Shown one piece after another: positions 1 through 8,484 of a stretch of DNA of 64,000 bases. The notes beneath the pieces were generated by a model. The model had not been told where the DNA came from, made no database searches, and worked only from the letters and a program-made list of their open reading frames with translations. The position numbers and the translations under genes were made by a program. Each line of letters starts with the position of its first letter. Positions within the stretch are counted from its first letter, which is position 1. The stretch is from Paraburkholderia sp. (lineage in GTDB: Bacteria; Pseudomonadota; Gammaproteobacteria; Burkholderiales; Burkholderiaceae). Location of the stretch: positions 62,001 to 126,000 of the forward strand of contig NZ_JAPWKB010000017.1 in NCBI RefSeq assembly GCF_028283785.1, given 5' to 3'.

Positions 1-1126
1 TGTAGCCGTACTTGCCCGAACTGACGGTGGCGCTGATGGAGTCGAGCGTCAGGACGGGCATCGGCGCGCTGTCGATCACGCGGACGGCCGCGGTGTCGGT
101 TGACGGCGGCAACGGCAGACCCGGCGCGATTTCGCTCAGCACCGATGCAACCAGCGGCGCTTCCGACAGCGAGATAGGCGGCATCGACAGATAGTCGGGC
201 AACTGCTGGAACGGCAACGACACGTCCACCACGCCTGCTTCGCCTGCGTACGCATCGACATACCAGACGGGTTCCGTGGCCAGCACCATCGTGGACGGCG
301 GTTCGGTGCGCAACACCGGCCGCAGCCGCTCATCCGCTTGCGGCTGCCATTCGATCCGGCCCGGCCGCGATGCGCCGAGCGTCAGCGGCACCGGCCGCCC
401 GGACGGGTCGTTGCTTGCCGCGAGGGTCGCGAACAGTCGGCCCGTGGCGATCAGTTTGTGCAGCACTTCGCCCGCGTTCGCGCCGCGCAGCACGAAGTGC
501 CCCTGATTGGGCGAGCGGCCAAGCCACAGCGCCCGCAGGATCACCAGATCTTCTTCGACGACGAATTTGGGCGGCTTGACGAGCGCGGCTTCGACATTGC
601 TCCACGCTTCGTCGATCGAGCGGACCTCGCCGTCGATACCGAGCCGCGCCTTGAATAGCTGGATTTCGTGACGTTGCGTATGCATCGACCAGCCGAGCAC
701 GTACGCGAGCACGTGAGTGCGCGCCGGATCGGTGCGGCGCGCTTCGGCGCGCGCATTGGCCTCAGCGGTCGCAGCATTGTTACGGAAGGCTTCAAGCCAG
801 CGAATCAGCTCCGGCCGCAACTCGCCGGGCGCCGGTTCGCCCATCTGCTTTTCGAGTCCCGCCAGCAAGGTGGCGGCGACGTGTTTGCAGTTGTAGCCGA
901 CCGGACACGAGCAGTCGCCGATGATCTTCGCGCCGTCGTCGAGATCGTAAAAATGGATATGAACCCGGTACGGCGCGCGCTGCGTGCCTTGCACCTCGGC
1001 GCTCAGCGAGTCGTTGTTGTCCCAGCGAAGATGCGATACCGCGTCGATATACGTGCGCGCCTTGGCGACCGTGGGATCGCCCAACCATTTATTGACCTGC
1101 GAACGCTCGTAGAAAACTGGCGACAT
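1..1126 (-). CDS. SWIM zinc-finger protein, probable N-terminal part of a SNF2-type helicase (partial)
   Basis: One minus-strand frame stays open from an ATG at 1126 to the window edge, so at least 375 codons are visible and the C-terminus lies outside. Around residues 72-85 it reads DCSCPVGYNCKHVA, the CxCx(n)CxH zinc-binding signature of SWIM domains, preceded by DLDDGAKIIG. In bacteria this arrangement commonly forms the N-terminal part of large SNF2/RapA-like helicases, with the ATPase in the C-terminal half, which cannot be seen here. The start is chosen because the protein then begins just before the conserved YERSQVNKWLGDP stretch; the ribosome site is weak. SWIM domains bind nucleic acid or protein. 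The helicase assignment is inference. Confidence 0.75.
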   Translation of the reverse strand, partial: MSPVFYERSQVNKWLGDPTVAKARTYIDAVSHLRWDNNDSLSAEVQGTQRAPYRVHIHFYDLDDGAKIIGDCSCPVGYNCKHVAATLLAGLEKQMGEPAPGELRPELIRWLEAFRNNAATAEANARAEARRTDPARTHVLAYVLGWSMHTQRHEIQLFKARLGIDGEVRSIDEAWSNVEAALVKPPKFVVEEDLVILRALWLGRSPNQGHFVLRGANAGEVLHKLIATGRLFATLAASNDPSGRPVPLTLGASRPGRIEWQPQADERLRPVLRTEPPSTMVLATEPVWYVDAYAGEAGVVDVSLPFQQLPDYLSMPPISLSEAPLVASVLSEIAPGLPLPPSTDTAAVRVIDSAPMPVLTLDSISATVSSGKYGY

Positions 1127-1384
1127 CCGGGAGACCCATCCATGCTGTTCAAATCGGCGGTGGCGGCAATGCGGATGCACGACGGACGCGGTGCGGAGAC
1201 GGCCGGCGCGCGTTCACGATTGCGGTGAACCTCGCCTGACCGGCATAAATCGACCACGCCGCGCTCGCGGACCTGCATCGCTTGCCTTGAGCCTGACTAT
1301 TTTACGCGTGCATTTCGAACGGGCGTGCACGTCGATCGGGCGTTGGCCATCTGGCCAGGGTCGATCCGGCGTCGCGCGGCGCCG

Positions 1385-2212
1385 TTACGCGGACGGACAA
1401 TCCGCCGGGCCGGTTGCATCGGCGTCGTCTTCGACGCCCGATCCGGCGTCGTCAGCGGCGCCACATACGATCTCCACGTCCGATTCGGTCAACAGATGCG
1501 CAAGCGGCGGCGGCGCTTCGTCGGTGATCAGCAGATCCACCGCGTCGCTGCCGAATGCATGCACCAGCGCACTATGGCCGAATTTGGTGTGATCGGCGAC
1601 GACGACCCGCACTTCCGCTTGCCGGAATGCCGCCAGCGCATACGCGACGTCGGCGGGATGGGCGTTCATGAAGCGCGCCTGCGCGTCGATCGCGGTGACG
1701 GAGACGATCGCATAGCGCACATAGAACTGTCGGAGAAACGCCAGCGTGCTGTCACCGAACGCGCACGCGTCGTCGGAACGCAATTCGCCGCCTGCGAGAA
1801 AAACCCGGTTTCCATTCGATGCCGCAAGAATCCGTCCCACTTCCGTCGAATTCGTCACGACCGTCAAACGCGAGCGCGTCAGCAGCGCCTGCGCGATATG
1901 CACGGCGGTCGTGCCGCCGTCGATGATCAGCGAATCGCCGTCGCGCACCCGCTCGGCGACATTCAACGCCAGCGCCTGCTTGGCCGGACGGTTTTCGATC
2001 ATGCGACGAGGGAACGGCGGTTCGTCGAGGCGGTCGGGCAACACGATGCCGCCATGCACTTTCAGCAAACGGCCGTCGCGGATCAGCGGCTTGATGGTGC
2101 GCCGGATGGTCTCGTCCGAGACCGAGAAGATCTGGGCCAGTTCGGTGATCGTGCAGGTCTGCCGGACTCGCACGATGCGCAGAATTTCAGTTTGGCGTTG
2201 ACCGGAAAACAT
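1385..2212 (-). CDS. DeoR/GlpR-family transcriptional regulator
   Basis: This 275-residue repressor-type protein has an N-terminal DeoR winged helix-turn-helix (residues about 1-60, QTEILRIVRVRQTCTITELAQ then SVSDETIRRTIKPL). It is followed by the DeoR C-terminal sensor domain with the family signature DGGTTAVHIAQALL and VVTNSTEVGRIL, which normally binds a sugar-phosphate or similar effector. The chosen ATG puts the helix-turn-helix at the extreme N-terminus as usual for the family; the frame stays open upstream but that stretch is Cys/Trp-rich and atypical. It is divergent from the FAD/GcvT-domain dehydrogenase at 2503, and the 290-bp spacer holds paired CCACAC repeats that are likely its operators, so it probably controls that gene and itself. 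Confidence 0.88.
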   Translation of the reverse strand: MFSGQRQTEILRIVRVRQTCTITELAQIFSVSDETIRRTIKPLIRDGRLLKVHGGIVLPDRLDEPPFPRRMIENRPAKQALALNVAERVRDGDSLIIDGGTTAVHIAQALLTRSRLTVVTNSTEVGRILAASNGNRVFLAGGELRSDDACAFGDSTLAFLRQFYVRYAIVSVTAIDAQARFMNAHPADVAYALAAFRQAEVRVVVADHTKFGHSALVHAFGSDAVDLLITDEAPPPLAHLLTESDVEIVCGAADDAGSGVEDDADATGPADCPSA

Positions 2213-2298
2213 GTTGAACGCGCTCGAAGATAAAAAATTGGGACCGTAGGACGGGCTTTCGACACGCCATACGCAATGAAAACACATGTTCCCCCACC

Positions 2299-2331
2299 AA
2301 AACCACACGATACACACAAAATCCACACATT
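2299..2331. promoter_or_regulatory. Operator-like repeat pair 1 (CCACAC motif)
   Basis: Two copies of a motif of form AAANCCACAC lie exactly 20 bp apart: AAAACCACACGAT at 2299-2311 and AAATCCACACATT at 2319-2331. The 20-bp period places them on the same DNA face. The site is about 90 bp upstream of the DeoR-family gene. Binding by that regulator is inferred from position. Confidence 0.5.
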
Positions 2332-2451
2332 TCGACATGATCCGGCCCATCAAGCGACCAAAACTCGGCGCATTGGTGGACCGGAAAGCGTGAAATTTTC
2401 ATGACAGGCTTGCCTCGGCGACTCTGACGAGGCATTCTGACCGCCTGAGTC

Positions 2452-2485
2452 AAATCCACACATTCCCACTCAAAGCCACACAATT
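2452..2485. promoter_or_regulatory. Operator-like repeat pair 2 (CCACAC motif)
   Basis: AAATCCACACATT at 2452-2464 repeats the 2319-2331 copy exactly, and AAAGCCACACAATT follows at 2472-2485, again with a 20-bp period between the CCACAC cores. The pair ends 17 bp before the ATG of the dehydrogenase at 2503, a position suited to blocking transcription or translation start. Confidence 0.5.
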
Positions 2486-2502
2486 CCTCACACCCTAACA
2501 TC

Positions 2503-4995
2503 ATGTCTACCTCTTCCCCGGTTCCTCGCCATGCCCGAGTCGTGATCGTCGGCGGCGGCATCATTGGCTGCTCGGTCGCGTATCACCTGACCCAACTCGG
2601 CTGGACCGATGTCGTGCTGCTCGAACAAGGCCAGTTGTCGTGCGGCACGACGTGGCATGCGGCGGGCCTCGTCGGACAGTTGCGCGCGCAGGAAAGCATG
2701 ACGAAGCTGATCCGCTATTCCACGGCGCTGTACGCATCGCTGGAAGCAGAAACGGGGCTGGCCACCGGCTGGAAGCAATGCGGATCGCTGTCGGTGGCGC
2801 GGACGGCGGAACGGATGACGCAACTCAAGCGCACCGCAGCCGTCGCACGGGCGTACGGGGTGCAGTGCGACGTGATCGGCGCACGGGAGGCCGGCGAATT
2901 GTGGCCGCCGATGCGCACCGACGATCTGCTCGGCGCGGTCTGGCTGCCCGGCGACGGCAAGGCCAACCCGACCGACCTGACGCAGGCGCTGGCACGCGGC
3001 GCGCGCAGTCGCGGCGCGCGGATCGTCGAAAACACCCGCATCACCGCGATCCACACGCGCGACACGCCCGCCGGCCCGAGCGCGAGCGGCGTCGCGTGGC
3101 GCAACAAGCACGGCGAAGAAGGCACGATCGACGCCGAGATCGTCGTCAATTGCGCGGGCCAGTGGGCGAAAGCGCTTGGGCGGATGGCCGGCGTGACCGT
3201 GCCGCTGCATTCGGCGGAGCACTACTACATCGTCACCGAGCGCATCGCGGGGGTGCATCCGGATCTGCCGGTGATGCGCGACCCCGACGGCTTCATCTAT
3301 TTCAAGGAAGAAGTGGGCGGCCTCGTGATGGGCGGCTTCGAGCCGGATGCGAAGCCGTGGGGCATGAACGGCATTCCCGACAACTTCGAATTCCAGTTGC
3401 TGCCCGACGATTGGGACCAGTTCGAAATCCTGATGGAAAACGCGCTGCAACGCGTGCCCGCGCTCGAAACCGCGCAGGTCCGGCAGTTCTACAACGGACC
3501 GGAGTCGTTCACGCCGGACAACAACTTCATCCTCGGCGAAGCGCCGGAACTGCGCAATTTCTTCGTCGGCGCGGGCTTCAATTCGATGGGCATTGCGTCG
3601 GCGGGCGGCGCGGGCATGGCGCTCGCGGAATGGATCGTCGCCGGCGCACCGACGATCGACTTGTGGCCGGTCGATATTCGCCGCTTTGCCCGTTTCAACG
3701 GCAACGACAACTGGCTGCACGACCGCGTGAAGGAAACGCTCGGGCTGCATTACGCGATGCCGTGGCCGAATCGCGAACTCGACAGCGCGCGGCCGCTGCG
3801 CCGCTCGCCGCTGTATCCGTTGCTGCGTGACGCGGGCGCGTGTTTCGGCAGCAAGATGGGCTGGGAGCGGGCGAACGTGTTCGCGCCGTCGCGCGATGCC
3901 GCGCGCATCGAGTACGGCTTCGGTCAGCAGAACTGGTTGCCGTGGAGCGCCGCCGAACATCGCGCGTGCCGCGAAAGCGTCGCGCTGTTCGATATGACAT
4001 CGTTCTCGAAATTCCTGCTCAAAGGCCGCGATGCCGAACGGGTGTTGCAGGCAATCGTCGCGAACAATGTCGCCGTGCCGCCCGGCACGACCGTCTACAC
4101 GGGCATGCTGAACGAGCGCGGCGGCTACGAATCGGACTTCACGGTCACCCGTCTCTCGCACGACCAGTACCTGATCGTGACCGGCTCCGCGCAAACCACG
4201 CGCGATTTCGACGCGATCGAACGGCTGATTCCGCACGATCGCCACTGCATCCTCACCGACGTCACCGGTCAATATGCGGTGCTGGCCGTGATGGGCCCGC
4301 AGGCGCGCGCGCTGCTGCAAAGCGTGTCGAAAGCCGACTGGCGCCCCGCCGCGTTTGGCTTCGGTCAGAGCCGCGAAGTGGATATCGGCTACGCGACCGT
4401 GCGCGCGACGCGTTTGACCTATGTGGGCGAACTGGGTTGGGAACTGTATGTGCCGGTCGAATTCGCGGTGGGTGTCTACGAGACGCTACGCGCGGCCGGC
4501 GACGCGTTCGGCCTCGTCGATGCAGGCTACTACGCGCTCGAATCGCTGCGCATCGAAAAAGGCTACCGCGCGTGGAGCCGCGAGTTGACGCCGGACACGA
4601 ATCCGTTCGAGGCGGGATTGTCGTTCGCGTGCAAGCTCGACACGGACATCCCGTTTCGCGGCCGCGATGCGCTGCTCGCGTTGCGCGATCAGCCGTTGCG
4701 CCGCCGTCTCGTCACGCTGACCGTCGATGGCGCGACCGACCGCATGCTATGGGGCGGCGAAGCGATCTTGCGCGACGGCGTGCCGGTCGGGTTCGTCAGC
4801 TCGGCGGCGTTCGGCCATACGCTGGGCTGTCCGGTCGCGCTGGGTTACGTGAACGGCAGCCACCCGCAGGCAGTCGTCGATACCGCTTATCTGAACGGAG
4901 GTTCGTATGCGATCGATCTGGCCGGCGAACGGCTGCCGGCCACGCTGCATCTGAAAGCCGCCTACGACCCGTCGTCCGCACGCATCAGAAGTTAG
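2503..4995 (+). CDS. FAD-dependent oxidoreductase fused to GcvT-like domain (dimethylglycine/sarcosine dehydrogenase family)
   Basis: The 830-residue protein begins with a Rossmann dinucleotide fold (VVIVGGGIIGCSVAYHL, residues about 14-30) and the DAO-type FAD domain typical of dimethylglycine and sarcosine dehydrogenases, including CGTTWHAAGLVGQLR. From about residue 440 it carries the folate-binding aminomethyltransferase (GcvT) domain with YVGELGWELYVP and the C-terminal barrel. Enzymes of this build oxidatively demethylate N-methyl amines and pass the one-carbon unit to tetrahydrofolate. The exact substrate cannot be read from sequence. The gene is divergent from a DeoR-family regulator and has operator-like repeats just upstream. 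Its last 11 bases overlap the 3' end of the convergent cytochrome b561 gene. Confidence 0.85.
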   Translation: MSTSSPVPRHARVVIVGGGIIGCSVAYHLTQLGWTDVVLLEQGQLSCGTTWHAAGLVGQLRAQESMTKLIRYSTALYASLEAETGLATGWKQCGSLSVARTAERMTQLKRTAAVARAYGVQCDVIGAREAGELWPPMRTDDLLGAVWLPGDGKANPTDLTQALARGARSRGARIVENTRITAIHTRDTPAGPSASGVAWRNKHGEEGTIDAEIVVNCAGQWAKALGRMAGVTVPLHSAEHYYIVTERIAGVHPDLPVMRDPDGFIYFKEEVGGLVMGGFEPDAKPWGMNGIPDNFEFQLLPDDWDQFEILMENALQRVPALETAQVRQFYNGPESFTPDNNFILGEAPELRNFFVGAGFNSMGIASAGGAGMALAEWIVAGAPTIDLWPVDIRRFARFNGNDNWLHDRVKETLGLHYAMPWPNRELDSARPLRRSPLYPLLRDAGACFGSKMGWERANVFAPSRDAARIEYGFGQQNWLPWSAAEHRACRESVALFDMTSFSKFLLKGRDAERVLQAIVANNVAVPPGTTVYTGMLNERGGYESDFTVTRLSHDQYLIVTGSAQTTRDFDAIERLIPHDRHCILTDVTGQYAVLAVMGPQARALLQSVSKADWRPAAFGFGQSREVDIGYATVRATRLTYVGELGWELYVPVEFAVGVYETLRAAGDAFGLVDAGYYALESLRIEKGYRAWSRELTPDTNPFEAGLSFACKLDTDIPFRGRDALLALRDQPLRRRLVTLTVDGATDRMLWGGEAILRDGVPVGFVSSAAFGHTLGCPVALGYVNGSHPQAVVDTAYLNGGSYAIDLAGERLPATLHLKAAYDPSSARIRS

Positions 4996-5533
4996 TGCTG
5001 CCGCCGCGCGCCATGCTCGAAAACACGCCGTCGCGGCGGATCAGCCCGTGCATCAACGCAGCGGCCAGATGCAACAGCACGGTTGCGAACAACGCCAGCG
5101 CGAGCCACGTGTGAAGCGTGCGCAGCAACGTGTATAGCTTCACGTCGTGCGGCACGATAGGCGGCAGATGGACCGGACCGAACAACGTCACCGGATACCC
5201 CGCCGCCGACAACATCCCCCAGCCGATCAACGGCATCGCCAGCATCAGCGCATACAACACCAGATGCGACAGCCTGGCCGCGATCTTTTGTAGCGCGGGC
5301 AACTCGCGCGGCAAAGGCGGACTGCCGCGCCGCAAGCGCACGGCGATCCGCACGATCACCAGCAACAGGATTGCGATGCCGAGCGGCCGGTGCAGCGCGA
5401 TCAGCGTGTCGTGCGCACGCGAAACGGTCGCGACCATCCCGATGCCGATAAACAGCATGGCGAGAATCGCGAGCGCCATCGTCCAGTGCAACAGGCGTTG
5501 CACGGGGCTGAAATGCGTCTGAACGGGCGTCAT
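4985..5533 (-). CDS. Cytochrome b561 family protein
   Basis: A 182-residue four-helix membrane protein of the bacterial cytochrome b561 type (CybB fold). It opens with FSPVQRLLHWTMALAILAML, has hydrophobic helices ending near IRRDGVF, and carries the expected haem-ligand histidines, including LLHWT, LIALHRPLG, RLSHLVLY and LRTLHTWLA. Its ATG overlaps the stop codon of the catalase-like gene by four bases (ATGA), so the two are translationally coupled. Such proteins exchange electrons between the quinone pool and periplasmic partners; pairing with a catalase-family peroxidase suggests it feeds or drains that enzyme. The 3' end overlaps the convergent FAD/GcvT gene by 11 bp. Confidence 0.88.
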   Translation of the reverse strand: MTPVQTHFSPVQRLLHWTMALAILAMLFIGIGMVATVSRAHDTLIALHRPLGIAILLLVIVRIAVRLRRGSPPLPRELPALQKIAARLSHLVLYALMLAMPLIGWGMLSAAGYPVTLFGPVHLPPIVPHDVKLYTLLRTLHTWLALALFATVLLHLAAALMHGLIRRDGVFSSMARGGSTNF

Positions 5534-6669
5534 GAGCGGGCTCCGGTTTGCGGCGAGGTCTGTTGCGATTGCGGGCCGGGCGGTGTTTGCGGCGCGGCCG
5601 GCTTCGGTCGATGCAGGTCCGGGTCGAGCGCCTCTTCGCGGGTGCGCCGGTTGAACGACACCGCGTAAGCGGCCGAGCGCGCCGCCAGCAGCGGATCGTT
5701 CGACGGCCGGATGCCGTCGGGCAGGATCGTCGGATCGTAGTTGACGTCGCGGCACGCGCCGTCTTCCTGCGACGAAGCATGCTCGATCACCAGCGTGCCC
5801 GCATCGATCTGCTGGCGCTCGGCGGGCCATTGCAGCGTCGCGTCGTCGGTCGGATCGGTCGGCGCGGCGACCGTCACCAGCAGATGCCATTTCACCGGAC
5901 CGGCTTGCAGCCGTTGCGCCAGATCGGCCGACAGAAAGTCCACCGTGCCTTTTTGCGCGTCGTTCATCGGCGCATACGGCGTGTCGGGCTGCACCGCCCA
6001 GCGCACCGCGTGGCTGTTGCCGGACGCGTCGATGAAGTTGAACGCGTTGATGCTGTAGTACGCGCTGTTGTCGAACCCGGACGACGGCGGATGCGCCTTC
6101 AGCCACGCGAGAAACGGCCGCGCCTCCGGATTGGCCGCGACGAACGCCTTCATTTTCGCGGGATCGGGTTTGCCGGTGGCCGGATCGGGTTTCGACGCCA
6201 CCAGTTGCTGATAGAACTGCTGCGGCGTGTGGACGATGAACAGCGGCGTGTTGTTCATGCCGGTTCGCCATTGCTGGCCGTCGGCCTGCGTGAACTGCAA
6301 CGCGAAACTGCGTACCGGCACGCTGCCGTCGGGCGCGACCGGATTTCCGCCGGGAATCGCAAAACGCCCCAGCACCGGCGTGCGTCCCGGCGCGAACACG
6401 GCGGCTTTCGACAGCGACGCGGCGTTGCCGTTGCTGTCGAAATAGCCTTCCACGCACAAGCCTTTCGCATGGTTGCGGCGGTAGCCGGGATGAACGCCGC
6501 CGTTGGTTTCGAGCGTGTTGACGATGCGTTGCGTCGTCAGACGTTTCGGCGTCAACCAGCCGGCGGTGTACGCAAACCCGCCGGCCAGCACTACGACAAC
6601 GGCGCCGATCGCCGCAAGCCGACACGGCACGCAGATGCGCGCGGTGGGCGGAGAAGGTGGCTTCGTCAC
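5530..6669 (-). CDS. Catalase-family (SrpA-like) haem peroxidase with N-terminal membrane anchor
   Basis: The 379-residue protein starts with a single hydrophobic helix (LAAIGAVVVVLAGGFAYTAGW, about residues 19-39) that would place the catalytic part in the periplasm. The minimal catalase core follows: distal His in NGGVHPGYRRNHAKG, the AVRSFALQF-type strand region, and the proximal-Tyr helix RSAAYAVSFNRRT near residue 340. It is much shorter than monofunctional catalases (about 480 residues or more) and matches the catalase-related peroxidase subgroup. The C-terminus is a low-complexity Pro/Gln tail. Coupling to cytochrome b561 and proximity to an ECF sigma operon suggest an oxidative-stress module controlled by that sigma factor; this is inference. 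Confidence 0.87.
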   Translation of the reverse strand: MTKPPSPPTARICVPCRLAAIGAVVVVLAGGFAYTAGWLTPKRLTTQRIVNTLETNGGVHPGYRRNHAKGLCVEGYFDSNGNAASLSKAAVFAPGRTPVLGRFAIPGGNPVAPDGSVPVRSFALQFTQADGQQWRTGMNNTPLFIVHTPQQFYQQLVASKPDPATGKPDPAKMKAFVAANPEARPFLAWLKAHPPSSGFDNSAYYSINAFNFIDASGNSHAVRWAVQPDTPYAPMNDAQKGTVDFLSADLAQRLQAGPVKWHLLVTVAAPTDPTDDATLQWPAERQQIDAGTLVIEHASSQEDGACRDVNYDPTILPDGIRPSNDPLLAARSAAYAVSFNRRTREEALDPDLHRPKPAAPQTPPGPQSQQTSPQTGARS

Positions 6670-6722
6670 AAAGACTCCCTTGAAGGATCGGGCCGCTCGG
6701 AAAGATCGGCCGGTAACGGGAG

Positions 6723-6747
6723 AACACAGTCAGCACGCCGTTATTCC
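6723..6747 (-). promoter_or_regulatory. Possible ECF-type promoter upstream of the catalase gene
   Basis: Reading the minus strand, GGAATAAC (6747-6740) is followed after about 17 bases by GTT (6725-6723), a spacing resembling GGAAC-N16/17-GTT promoters of ECF sigma factors. It lies about 55-80 bp upstream of the catalase-like start and faces the sigma operon. The match is short and could be chance. Confidence 0.25.
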
Positions 6748-6878
6748 GCCGGTCTCGCAAAATATTTCCGACCCGGCGGTCAGCCTATTCCTCCGATGTG
6801 TAACGACAGCGGGCGTTTTCGAAAACCGGGCGAACCGGAAAAGAGTGAAATAAGAGATGGAATAAATGGAAGGCCACC

Positions 6879-7811
6879 GTGTTCACCGTGCAAGACCCTC
6901 ATTTCCTCGCGAGCCCCGCGAGTGCTCACACCGTGCCAAACGATCCTTCCACGCCCGATCTGCCGTCCGAAACCGACCTGAACGCCTATGCGGACGGGCT
7001 GCTGGCCGCGCCGCGCACCGCGCGTGTGCAACGCTATCTGCGAAGCCGGGCGGGCGAAGCGCGGCGCGTCGCGTTTTACGGTCAGCTGAATGCGCGGATG
7101 CGCGACGCGTTCCCCGCTGCTGACGAACCGGATGCGGATCCGGGGCCGGCAGATGCGGCCGGGCGCGGTTCGGGCGGTTCGTTCGCGTTGCCGGCGTGCC
7201 GCCCGGCGTGCGCCGCCGCCGACATCGCAGGTATGCGCCGTCGCAACGGTTCGCCGCGCGCGTGGCGCGGCGCGGTGCGGCCGCTGCTGACGCTGGCGAT
7301 TGCGCTGGTGGTCGTGCTGATCGCCGCGAGCGGCTGGATCGCGGCGTCGCAAGTGTCGGCCGAGGCGCTGAACAACGCCGCGGTGACGGTGCTGACGCAA
7401 TTGACCGGCGAGCACGAGCCGACGAACGGCACGACGACTGGCGCGACGGCAGCCGGTTTGCCGGTCGCGTCGGCGGTCCAGGCCGCGCCGTTGCCTGCGC
7501 TGTCGCCCGAACAGGCCGCCGCCGCGCCCGATCTTTCGTCCGTGAACATGCGGCTCGTGTCGCAGCGGACGCTGAAACTGGGCACGGTGTCGCGCGCCAC
7601 CGAATACGTGTACCTGAACCGCGATTCACAACCGATCGTGCTGCTGACCGCGTTTTCGCTGACCACGACGGCGCAGCCGCAATGGATGGCGCGGCGGGTC
7701 GGCGATCTGCGTCTGCTGATCTGGACCACGCACGGCCGGCGCTATGTGCTGGCCGGGGCCGCACGCGCGCACGACCTGATGCGCGCCGCCGACGCAATGA
7801 CGATGAAGTGA
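6879..7811 (+). CDS. Anti-sigma-factor-like single-pass membrane protein
   Basis: The 310-residue protein has an N-terminal segment (ETDLNAYADGLLAAPRTARVQRYL, residues about 30-55) that parallels the N-terminus of the anti-sigma protein at 8481 (EDELHAYVDGTLSDQRRADVDHAL). One membrane helix follows (PLLTLAIALVVVLIAASGWI, about 138-157), then a periplasmic domain rich in short beta-type stretches. No zinc ligands of the ZAS type are seen. A GTG start at 6879 is preferred because GGAAGG precedes it by five bases and no usable ATG exists before the conserved region. It lies upstream of the ECF sigma gene in the same direction and may be a second anti-sigma or a sensory partner. Confidence 0.6.
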   Translation: MFTVQDPHFLASPASAHTVPNDPSTPDLPSETDLNAYADGLLAAPRTARVQRYLRSRAGEARRVAFYGQLNARMRDAFPAADEPDADPGPADAAGRGSGGSFALPACRPACAAADIAGMRRRNGSPRAWRGAVRPLLTLAIALVVVLIAASGWIAASQVSAEALNNAAVTVLTQLTGEHEPTNGTTTGATAAGLPVASAVQAAPLPALSPEQAAAAPDLSSVNMRLVSQRTLKLGTVSRATEYVYLNRDSQPIVLLTAFSLTTTAQPQWMARRVGDLRLLIWTTHGRRYVLAGAARAHDLMRAADAMTMK

Positions 7812-7965
7812 ACGACATGATCGCTATCCCCTTCTACGCCCCACGCTTTCCCCGGCACGCGGCCGACGCCATCCGGATAGCCCGGCCTAAAATGCAGACA
7901 GGCGTGCCGAACGCCGGACGCCTCGTCCGTCCCGGCCCGGCGCGCACCTCTGGGCGGGCTTGAAC

Positions 7966-8484
7966 ATGGATATCCGTGACGAGTTTCAGGAACACGTTCC
8001 GCGGCTGCGGCGTTACGCGCGGGCGCTGATCAACAATCGCGAACTCGCCGACGATCTGGTGCAGGACACGCTGGAACGCGCGCTGAGTCGCACCGGCCTG
8101 TTTCAGGCCGGCACCGATCTGCGGGCATGGCTGTTTACGATCATGCACAACGTGTTCGCCAACCAGGTGCGAAAGGCGTCGGCGCGTGCGGTCCACGTTT
8201 CCGTCGACGACGAGAGCCTGCCCGAAAGCGAATTTGCCGTGCCGGCGAGTCAGACCCGTTCGCTGGAAATGCGCGATCTCGACTACGCGCTGCAACGGCT
8301 GCCCGTCGATCAGCGCCAGGTCGTGCTGCTGGTGGGTCTCGAAGAAATGAGTTACGCGGATGTCGCGCTCGCGCTCGACGTGCCGATCGGCACGGTGATG
8401 TCGCGGCTATCGCGCGGCCGGGAAAGGCTGCGCGCGTTGATGACCGGTCAGCAATCCGGCGCGAAACTGAAGGTGGTGCGATGA
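7966..8484 (+). CDS. ECF-type RNA polymerase sigma factor
   Basis: A 172-residue group 4 sigma factor. Region 2 spans about residues 10-75 (RRYARALINNRELADDLVQDTLERALS, then DLRAWLFTIMHNVFANQVRK). Region 4 spans about 110-165 (ALQRLPVDQRQVVLLVGLEEMSYADVALALDVPIGTVMSRLSRGRERLR) and holds the -35-binding helix-turn-helix. ATG 7966 is taken as the start; a TTG two codons earlier is possible. The stop overlaps the start of the following anti-sigma gene by four bases. With the anti-sigma proteins and the divergent catalase/b561 pair it forms a plausible oxidative or envelope stress regulon. Confidence 0.92.
   Translation: MDIRDEFQEHVPRLRRYARALINNRELADDLVQDTLERALSRTGLFQAGTDLRAWLFTIMHNVFANQVRKASARAVHVSVDDESLPESEFAVPASQTRSLEMRDLDYALQRLPVDQRQVVLLVGLEEMSYADVALALDVPIGTVMSRLSRGRERLRALMTGQQSGAKLKVVR

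Noticed and set aside
2488..4320. Long open frame on the minus strand opposite the FAD/GcvT gene
   Set aside because: Arg/His-rich composition and no domain; it is a shadow of the high-GC plus-strand gene.
5548..6981. Long plus-strand frame opposite the catalase gene
   Set aside because: Composition typical of antisense frames in GC-rich DNA; the minus strand carries the recognisable catalase and b561 genes.
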